DNA from: Uranotaenia lowii
Lineage: Eukaryota > Arthropoda > Insecta > Diptera > Culicidae
Direction of reading: 5' to 3'
DNA length: 64,000 nt
Assembly: GCF_029784155.1 (NCBI RefSeq)
Contig: NW_026598456.1
Span: 1 to 64,000, forward strand
The position numbers and the translations under genes are program-made. This document shows, piece after piece, positions 56,880-64,000 of the stretch. The notes under the pieces are model-generated. The model did no database searches and was not told where the DNA came from. It worked only from the letters and a program-made list of their open reading frames with translations. Position 1 is the first letter of the stretch. Each line of letters begins with the position of its first letter.

Positions 56880-57880
56880 ATCGTTTCTTCCTCTGTATTA
56901 ATTATAACAAATTAAACCGTATAAACAACATACTTAAGAATCGGTAGATACCGGATGAGAATGGCGAACGACGTAGGGTTTCTGATAAGTACACAGTACA
57001 CAGATTCTTGTACAATGGTTCTAACGTGAGAATACTTCCTAGGAATTGCAGATACGTTCGGCGGACTAACATTATTCTCCAAGTAGCTCCACATAAACTG
57101 TAGATCTGATCCAGCTCGTAGAAGTCTATTCACCAGTAAAGATTTTGATTTTAGTGTTGATGAATGAATGCCTAGACCTCCTCTTTCTTTTGGAAGGATC
57201 ATTGCTTCAAACGCCACTCGATTCCAAGATCTGTCAAGCCAAATAAACTTTCCAATTTGGGCTATGATTTTGCCAGCGAACTTGTTGGGCTAAGGAATTG
57301 TAGATGCTACATACCGCAGTTTTGATGAAACGTAAGTATTTTTCAGAATGATCTTTTGAGTTAGATTCAGTGCTCTGACATTATTCATCCACAGCCTCGT
57401 TTGGAAACTTTGTATCGTCTTCTTCCAGTTTTCATCGATGATGCGTTCGATATTTTCGCAAAAATAAAGGCCTAGAATTTTGACCTGCGGCTCTATTTTC
57501 AGCCAACTGCTGTCTTGGGTTAGTGCAACATTCCCAGTTAAAGTTGCTACTGTTTTCTCCAGATACATGTTGAAAATCGCGGATATGTTTACCAAAATCG
57601 TGAGTTAATTTTCGTCTTCCAGAAAGATAAATATACCATCTGCATATGCATTTAGCACAGTTCGCGGGAGCATTGTACTTATTTTATCCAGTAGCGGCTG
57701 TATGTAGATGACGAAAAGCAACATAGAAAGAGGATCGCCTTGTCGTACAGAGCGCTGTATTGTGATTTCGTTGGTTAACCTTCCGTTGATCAATACCCAA
57801 AACTTATCTTGAAGCAATTTCTGATGAGGAAATAAAAAAGAGATTTGTGTATGATCGAATTGTTCCTAATTCCTGGCTCG
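56880..57880 (-). pseudogene. L1-like non-LTR retrotransposon, C-terminal reverse transcriptase
   Basis: On the minus strand, GRLTNEITIQRSVRQGDPLS and MLLFVIYIQPLL match the V-R-Q-G-x-P-L-S motif of L1-type polymerases. NAYADGIFIF holds the active-site position, where the second Asp of the usual Y-A-D-D is Gly. Further on, VKILGLYF, then NVRALNLTQKIILKNTYVSS and KLRYVASTIP, then PKERGGLGIHSSTLKSKSLL follow the order of the thumb and C-terminal region in L1-clade elements. Frameshifts occur near 57600 and 57290-57220. The 5' part is cut off where the RTE element begins at about 57882. Confidence 0.8.
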
Positions 57881-57881
57881 C

Positions 57882-59440
57882 AAACCTACCTACCTACCTG
57901 AGGGTCCGGCGCCGATTGACCGACGCATAGGGCTGAGATAAAAGATCTCCGCTGCTGGCGATCAGGAGCCAGCGTCTTCACTTGTTGCCAGCCAAGGTTT
58001 TCGTCAACTGTGCGGATTTCAGCGGCTAGACTACGCCGCCACGAGCTTTTGGGCCTGCCTCTCCTTCGATGCCCATCTGGATTCCAGTCAAGCGGCTCAC
58101 AGCAAATCCCGTTTTCATCTCTTCGCAGCGTGTGCCCAATCCATCCCCACTTACGTTCCCGAATCTCGATTTCTAGCGCCCTTTGATGACACCGAAGATG
58201 TAGTTCCACGTTTGAGATCCAGGTGCCAGGCCACCAAGCGCGGATGATGTTCCGCAGGCAGCGATTTACAAGAACTTGCAGTTTTCGCGTCGTCACCGCA
58301 TATGTGCACCAAGTTTCACACCCGTACAACAATACGAATTTGATGTTTGAATTGAAGTCTCGGATTTTAGTTTGTAAAGAGATCTGGCGTGAGCGCCAGA
58401 TGTTTCGGAGACTTGCAAAAACAAATCGGGCTTTTCTGATCCGGGTTTCGATGTCTTTCTTGGTACCATCATCAAGCGTTATCTGGCTTCCAAGATACTG
58501 GAAGCACCCCACTTTCTCAACTTGTTGCCCAGTTACCATGATACTTGAGCGATATCCTGTGTTGATCTCCATCGACTTAGTCTTTCAGTGTTGAAGGAGT
58601 ATAGCAATCCATGATATCCTTTCAACAATTCTAGTTTTTCCATAGCAACAGTGCTTAGTAACGAACTTGTTTATAATGAAAAACTTATCACTCAGTACCA
58701 GAACTCCGCTTAATAAAGACATACTTTTACATTAGTCTTAAAGCCTTTTGAATTCTGGTCTTGCCCCAATTCTGCTATCTCAACATTCCGACATTGATAT
58801 TGAGACCTGCTGCCTTGAAGCTTTCGGTGAGGTCGCCGAGTTTCCTCTACATATCCGGTTGTGTTTGGGCGATCAAAACAATATCGTCTGAGAGGTCAAA
58901 GTCGTTCAGTTGCTCTATTGTCGAAGGATTCCACGGCAATTCTTGGTTCGGTGCACTGTCGATCTATCCAGTCAAAATTTCATCCATTACGATTAGAAAA
59001 AGTAGCGGTGGTAACATACATCCTTGTCTCACTGCAGCAGTTACCGGGATTGGATCGGACAAGACATCGTCGTACAAGACCTTGCACGAAAATGCCTCGT
59101 ACTGTGCTTCGTTGAGATGGACTAGTTTCTCTGGGACTTCTCGAGAGCCGCCCAGATGTTTTCAAGGTTAAGTCGGTCAAATGCTTTTTCGAAATCATCT
59201 AACACAAGCAGAAGGGAGTCCTGGAATTCGTTTATTTGTTCCAGTATTATTAGTATCACTGTGATGTGGTCCACACATGATCATCCGGATCGGAATCCAG
59301 CTTGTTGCCGTCGGAGGGTAGCGTCGTTTCCTCCTGGATCCTGTTCAGGATTACTTTGCAGAGTACTTTGAGGGTTGTACAACGTTATGGCTCGCCAGTT
59401 CCCTTGCATCCAGTATGCCGGGAACGTTGCAGTATCAATC
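57882..59440 (-). pseudogene. RTE-clade non-LTR retrotransposon, reverse transcriptase pseudogene
   Basis: Reading the minus strand from 59,440: NWRAITLYN, RRQQAGFRSG-stop-SCVDHI, LLLVLDDFEKAFDRLNLENI (first catalytic Asp region), AAVRQGCMLPPLLFLIVMDE, then LNDFDLSDDIVLIAQ (active site, Ala to Ser before D-D) and LTESFKAAGLNINV. After a 200-base insertion (58586-58788) the frame resumes as TKSMEIN and stays open for 228 codons (57886-58572): CFQYLGSQITLDDG, IWRSRQISLQTKIRDFNSNI, LLYGCETW, RKWGWIGHTLRRDENGIC, GRPKSSWRRSL. This is the typical RTE C-terminus. The 3' end carries a short ACCT/AGGT microsatellite (57885-57897), as usual for RTE. The N-terminal endonuclease is missing. Confidence 0.9.
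58586..58788. other. Insertion of about 200 bp splitting the RTE pseudogene
   Basis: The polymerase reading runs up to NINV on one side and resumes at KTKSME on the other, so about 200 bases of unrelated AT-rich sequence lie between. No terminal repeats or target duplication were recognised. It may be a MITE or a filler insertion. Confidence 0.55.
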
Positions 59441-61987
59441 CTAAATAAAGACTCATATGATATCACTATGCTATATTTCAAGTTGATCGGCTAAGCGATG
59501 TGGATATGTCTAAGGTGCATACAAACGAATCAACCACAAACATACATATATTTAGTCCAACTCATCTTTATATACCGGTATATCTATGATTACCGGTATT
59601 TTGTAATTTTTGTTACTGAATAATACCCATCATATCACAGTCTGGTCATCATAATAAAAACGATACCGAACTGATTAATAAACTTCAAATGTTGAGGATT
59701 TTGTAAAAACTTTACGAATTCGCCAATTCTGACTTACTGTGATCATCGATTTCAAAAACTGACAATATTATTCTATTAGGAATTATAAATGACTCTTTAC
59801 CATCATTGTGCATAGGAAGTATAAGTATAAGAGTCATAAAAACAATATACATTTTGTCGGTTGGCTTAAAAACTGGCCTGTGCCAAATAGCGGCTCATCC
59901 GGACTTGGTTTCAGGGTTCCTCAAAGCGCTCCATGTTTTTTTACCCTCATTAATGACCCTTGTTTGTAGTCTCCATCAAAATCCACTTTATTTTTTTATT
60001 TAACAAATTTTAAAAACTTTAACTTCTACTTTAACTACTAGAAAATAGGTTTAAGGGAAACATAATTCCAAAACTACTACAACAGTTCAAAAGTATTGAG
60101 AAAAATATGCTTGCAAAAAAAAGAATAAGTTCAATAATCACGAACCACTGCTGCCTTGCATTCGAAGGAAGGTTAAAGAAACGATTTAAAAAATTATAAC
60201 CACCAGCCTAGACGGTGCTGCCTACAACAACGACTGGATCCAGATACAAATGTAGGTACCGTACATCCGATGGGCCTTTTGAATACACCCGGCCCGGCTA
60301 AACTCTAGTAAGTAGAAATGCCGTAAACTTCAGGGCAACTTTCGGCATAGGTTCCTACATATAGAACACGCTATCGACACGGCTTGAACTGGACGGAAAA
60401 GGGAAGAACAAAAACTTGTAGGAAGAGAGCTAGGGCTCACTGTTCTTGCTAAAGGAATTTTGACACGCAATCGAGAGTGGAGGAAAAATCAAGGATAATT
60501 CCCCGTTCGATTGCGGCCGCCCGCCCGTCTGTCAGGCTGTGGTTTGTTATCCTTTTGGTGCTCGTATTTTCTTGTTCTTGTTTTCCGAGAAACAGGGAAA
60601 ACTTAAAAACAATCGCAATGAATCTAATATTTTCCTCGATGTAAGCATTTCTCACCCCTGGCTAGTTGTTTGCTTACCTTAGACTATGACGTAGTGGGGC
60701 ATTCTCTTGCTGCTTCTGCTGCTCCCGCCACTTATCCGGCACCGCTCGAAGAGTCCGCCTGCCCAGAACCCAACAGAACAGAAGAATTGTATCCCACTTC
60801 CTGCTTACACACGGTCCACAATTGACAACTCACAGGATTTATTTCCCTGTTTGTGAGATTCTATTGAACACCAACATCAAAGCCAACCCCAACGCACTTA
60901 TTTGGGGTACTAGCAGGGCACAATGATTTTCCTCGGTAGATTTTCCGAATCATCCCCATTGATCCCCCATACATATCCAGAGTGAACTCCAGGATTAAAC
61001 TTTCCGAAACGGCACAGCAGCGCCAAGGCTTGATGATAACCCTCGACGAAAAACGCAATACATTTTCACGGACACACGAAAATTCTCCGTTTTCCTCCTT
61101 CTATAAATACATCCGCTCACACCACAAACACAGCCAATTGAGGGATTTGGTTTAGAATTCACTCAGCACAGACTTTGCACCATTGCTGGCCCTTTCCAAA
61201 TTGCCAGCGTAGATTTGCATCTTCAAAAAGCACCTCTCTAATCCAACTGCTCCATTAGGCAAGATTCCAATTTAGCAGATAAAACAATTTCCAATCCAAA
61301 TTACACCACTCAGAGCGCGTCGCGGCCGCGAAAATTCACAAAACACTCCACAAATCAAGTGCCAACAATCGACAGGCGAAAAGCGAGAGGAGCAAAGCAG
61401 CACAAATTTTCCTTGTTTCCCGATTGGATTTCTTTTTTTTATGTAACCTACCACGACGGACCGAACATTTCCTGTGCCACACTGCTAGCGTTACTAATAA
61501 TCACTCGATTCTGATGGCAGCTTTTTGTGGAAAGTCTCTAATATACGCGTTTACCTAATGTGGAACCTCGGGCCAGAGAGCGGAAAGTTCGCTCTCCCAC
61601 TCCAGGCTCTCTTCAATGGCATGGCGAAAAGGTTTCATCTGTAGCTTTTCATTGTTTTCCATCCACCTGACAGACTGACGTGCACAGTTTTCCACGCAGG
61701 CAGCCATCGAGCAACAATGAAAACAAGGCACCCGCTGCTGCTCTCGTTCGGATGTGTTGGGTTGGGAGTGGGCGCTCCGGCTGCTCGGGAAAGCTCACTG
61801 GAAAAGGTTCATTCTTGGCCCTGCTTCAACGTTTGTAGGACAGTGACGTTGTCCTTCACCGATGAAAGGGGGTCGTCCAATACAAAAGCACACAGCTTCT
61901 ATGGAGGACTGTTTTAATATGTAGGAACGTAGCGGAAAAAAACACGCCGAAATTGGCATTGATCTTTTTATCTATGAAAGGTAAATT
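59441..61987. other. Non-coding stretch with a less AT-rich block (60.2-61.9 kb)
   Basis: 59,441-60,150 is AT-rich. It shares TTATAAATGACTCTTTACCATC with 8400. 60,160-61,920 is the longest repeat-free, balanced-composition segment in the window. It has two NotI-type GCGGCCGC words (60,524 and 61,322) and short frames on both strands without known domains. One frame at 61717-61917 starts with a Lys/Arg/hydrophobic stretch a bit like a signal peptide but has no further support. A likely place for host promoter or untranslated sequence. Confidence 0.4.
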
Positions 61988-63236
61988 AAGGGTGATACGG
62001 TCAAAATTTGGTCAATATCAACTTGACGTATTTCTTTCAATTTTGCATTTAAAAAATCTAAACACCCCTCATTTTGAAGGTGTGTGTGTGTGTAGAATGT
62101 TGCTCCTATTTTGATTTTGGAATTCACTCTTCAGTTGTCAAAATGCCGTCCAAGGAAGAAGAGCAGCGTATCAAAATTTAGCTCGCGCATCGCGAAAATC
62201 CGAGCTACTCGCACGCAAAGCTGGCAAAATCGCTAAAAGTTGCCAAATCAACCGTTACAAATGTAATTAAAGTGTTTGGGGAACGTTTGTTGACAGTCAG
62301 GAAGTCTGGATCGGGGGGAAATCGGAAACCGGAAGCCGCTGAGACGACAAAGAGAGTTGCTGGGTGTATCGTCTTCAACCGTGCATCGAGCCAAAAAACG
62401 AGCCGGACTATCGACTTACAAGGAGGTAGTGACTCCAAAATAGCGATGGTAATCAAAATACGACGGCCAAAGCGCGATCCCGGAGGCTGTACACGACGAT
62501 GCTGACGAAGTTTGACTGCGTGGTAATGGACGACGAAACCTACGTCAAAGCCGACTACAAGCAGCTTCCGGGACAGGAGTTTTATACGGCAAAAGGAAGG
62601 GGAAAGGTAGCAGATATTTTCAAGCACATGAAACTGTCAAAGTTCGCGAAGAAATATCTGGTTTGGCAAGCCATCTGTACCTGTGGCTTAAAAAGCAGCA
62701 TTTGCATAGCTTCCGGGACTGTCAACCAAGAAATTTACGTGAAAGAGTGTTAGAATAAACGTCTGCTGCCTTTCCTGAAGAAACACGGTTGTTCCGTACT
62801 GTTTTGGCCGGTTTGGCATCTTGCCATTACGGTACAAAGGCCATGGAGTGGTACGCCGCCAACAACGAGCAGGTGGTTCCCAAGGACAAGGATCCTCCCA
62901 ACACGCCAGAGCTCCGCCCAATTGAGAAATACTGGGCCATTGTCAAGCGGAACCTAAAGAAGACCAAAAAAACTGCTAAGGACGAGCAGCAGTTCAAGGC
63001 AAACTGGCTTTCTGCGGCGAAGAAGGTGGACAAGGTGGCTGTACAAAATCTGATGGCAGTGGTTAAGCGTAAGGCGCGGCAATTCGGATTTGGAAAAGCG
63101 GAAGCCTAACTGTATATTTTACCTAAATTTTATACTAATTAAACTTAAAAATGAAATTTAATTTGATTTTTTAAATAAACGATTTCACCGATTTACACGC
63201 GTTTTCCCTTGACCAAATTTTGACCGTATCACCCTT
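61988..63236 (+). mobile_element. Tc1/mariner element of the D,D37E type, with both ends
   Basis: Perfect 27-bp inverted repeats begin AGGGTGATACGGTCAAAATT (61989 on) and end at 63235. The flanks contain TA on each side with a one-base ambiguity, consistent with TA target use. The element is about 1.25 kb, a normal full length for mariner-type transposons. Identical ends imply it moved more recently than many neighbours, but its transposase gene is broken. Confidence 0.9.
62143..63109 (+). pseudogene. D,D37E mariner-type transposase
   Basis: The start MPSKEEEQRIK is followed after 12 codons by an in-frame stop (TAG at 62179). Helix-turn-helix sequence follows (SHAKLAKSLKVAKSTVTNVI). The frame shifts between about 62350 and 62499. 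The catalytic part reads CVVMDDETYVKADYKQLPG (first Asp), a stop at 62752, GCSVLFWP, then LASCHYGTKAMEWYAANNE and PNTPELRPIEKYWAIVKRNL (last Glu). Between the expected second Asp and that Glu there are 37 residues, the D37E spacing. The second Asp codon has lost one base (only GT remains at 62811-62812), which both removes the residue and shifts the frame. The end is FGFGKAEA-stop at 63109. The family (ITmD37E) is known from mosquitoes. Confidence 0.9.
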
Positions 63237-63280
63237 TAGAGGGTAAAGCGTATGTCTTCTAAGTCAGAGGTCATGGCATA

Positions 63281-63758
63281 AAGGGTGTCCACGATGAAAT
63301 TACCACACACAAAATTGATTCGCAAAATTCTAGTTATCATCCGATTGCCATTAAATTTTCAGGGATTGAAAAATGACTATTTAACTTCATTTTACTTACA
63401 CTCGTATTTTATTTACAATCCAAATGCCCGCCCCTTGGCCTTAACTCCAGCCATAAGATTCTGCACAACCTGTGAATCAACCGTTTTTTTGCATGTAAAC
63501 CCATACTTCTTTCAGTTCCTCGACTGTCTTCACTACCTTAGGTCGCTTAAGAAGGTGCTGCTTCATAATCGCCCAGTACTTCTCGATGGGGCGGAGCTCT
63601 GGAGTGTTGGGAGGGTTGAACATTTTCGGCACGAAATTGACCTTATTGTCCGCATACCACTTCAGCACGTCGTTGGAGTAGTGGCATGAGACCAAATCCT
63701 GCCAGAAAATTTTTGGGACGTTGTGGGCCTTCAGGAGAGGAAGCAGCCGCTTCTGCAC
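63281..63758 (-). pseudogene. Second D,D37E transposase, C-terminal part
   Basis: The minus-strand frame 63477-63758 reads RLLPLLKAHNVPKIFWQDLV, SCHYSNDVLKWYADNKVNFV and PNTPELRPIEKYWAIMKQHL. The second catalytic Asp (in W-Q-D-L) and the Glu (in P-I-E-K-Y-W) are intact and 37 residues apart. The protein differs at many positions from the copy at 62143, so it belongs to another lineage of the family. A stop after YMQKNG, and noncoding sequence to AAAGGGTGTCCACGATGAAA near 63281, suggest its own 3' terminal repeat. Everything upstream of 63758 is lost. Confidence 0.85.
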
Positions 63759-64000
63759 AGATAAAAAAATGTAACCTTACACTACAAGTGATTTTACATT
63801 TTTACACCGCCGCTGGAAAAATTTGAAAAAGAGTATAGCATGTTTGCCTCTTCAATGAAAATTACATGTCAAAGCATGCTTATTCCAGCACCAGCCTTAG
63901 TTTGTCAGATTTGTTTTGTTTTCATTCCTGTTCGTATCAGGTTCCTTTCTGCGTCGGCAGAAGTTGTCGGCAAAAGTTTTTAGTTTTTCTTTTAATCTGA
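63759..64000. other. Non-coding to the end of the window
   Basis: Unrelated sequence begins at about 63,760. Nothing recognised. Confidence 0.5.

Noticed and set aside
58223..58594. 123-codon plus-strand frame
   Set aside because: It is the complement of the well-supported RTE reverse transcriptase C-terminus.
61717..61917. Short frame with a signal-peptide-like start
   Set aside because: Only 66 codons, no continuation, no cleavage-site context and no family resemblance. Chance cannot be excluded.
1..64000. CRISPR arrays, operons or prokaryotic systems
   Set aside because: The sequence is clearly eukaryotic. The only regular short repeat array is the 22-bp minisatellite, which has no spacers.

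Overview
This window looks like repeat-rich eukaryotic DNA from an insect, most likely a mosquito or a close dipteran relative. It is AT-rich, has no dense coding, and I found no intact host gene on either strand. The mosquito assignment is inference. It rests on the mix of element types: a D,D37E Tc1/mariner transposase, BEL/Pao, RTE, CR1-like and L1-like retrotransposons, a Penelope-like element, tRNA-derived SINEs and many hAT-type MITEs. No host coding gene supports it.

Nearly everything recognisable is a dead transposable element, and many sit inside one another. From left to right: 3.9-5.9 kb is a Helitron-like element inserted at the 3' end of a CR1-like retrotransposon pseudogene (minus strand, 5.9-7.3 kb), which is itself split by a hAT-like MITE. 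7.3-9.3 kb holds MITE fragments and one complete palindromic MITE. A tRNA-derived SINE lies at 10.4 kb. Two copies of a TTAA-type (piggyBac-like) MITE lie at 13.5 and 18.0 kb, with a 992-bp fully palindromic element at 14.7-15.7 kb between them. 21-25 kb has MITE and SINE copies and a large diverged hAT element with a younger hAT MITE inside it. 25.4-28.0 kb is a giant foldback element with another element in one arm.

32.6-39.5 kb is an old degenerate minisatellite with a period near 22 bp. It is split into four pieces by a 1.8-kb block of unknown origin, a Penelope-like element (GIY-YIG endonuclease remnant, 12-bp target duplication), and a terminal-inverted-repeat element that itself contains a hAT element. 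41.8-47.6 kb is a decayed BEL/Pao LTR retrotransposon with a hAT MITE in its 5' LTR.

50.6-51.3 kb is a GC-richer stretch with a TATA box and a splice-donor-like end. It could be a first exon or an LTR. 51.9-53.4 kb is a Tc1 transposase pseudogene split by a 629-bp foldback element. 56.9-59.4 kb is an L1-like pseudogene interrupted by an RTE-clade pseudogene. 62.0-63.8 kb holds two different D,D37E transposase pseudogenes in opposite orientation.

The long stretches in between (0-3.7, 10.6-13.4, 18.7-21.1, 28-30.2, 39.5-41.8, 47.6-50.6, 53.4-56.9 and 59.4-62.0 kb) contain no gene I can support. Some of them (10.9-12.2, 28.4-29.8, 33.0-34.3, 39.9-41.1 and 60.2-61.9 kb) are less AT-rich and free of recognisable repeats. 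They are the best places to look for host regulatory sequence or untranslated exons. I see no novel molecular system with a coherent set of working genes. The notable content is the layered record of insertions and several unusual palindromic elements.
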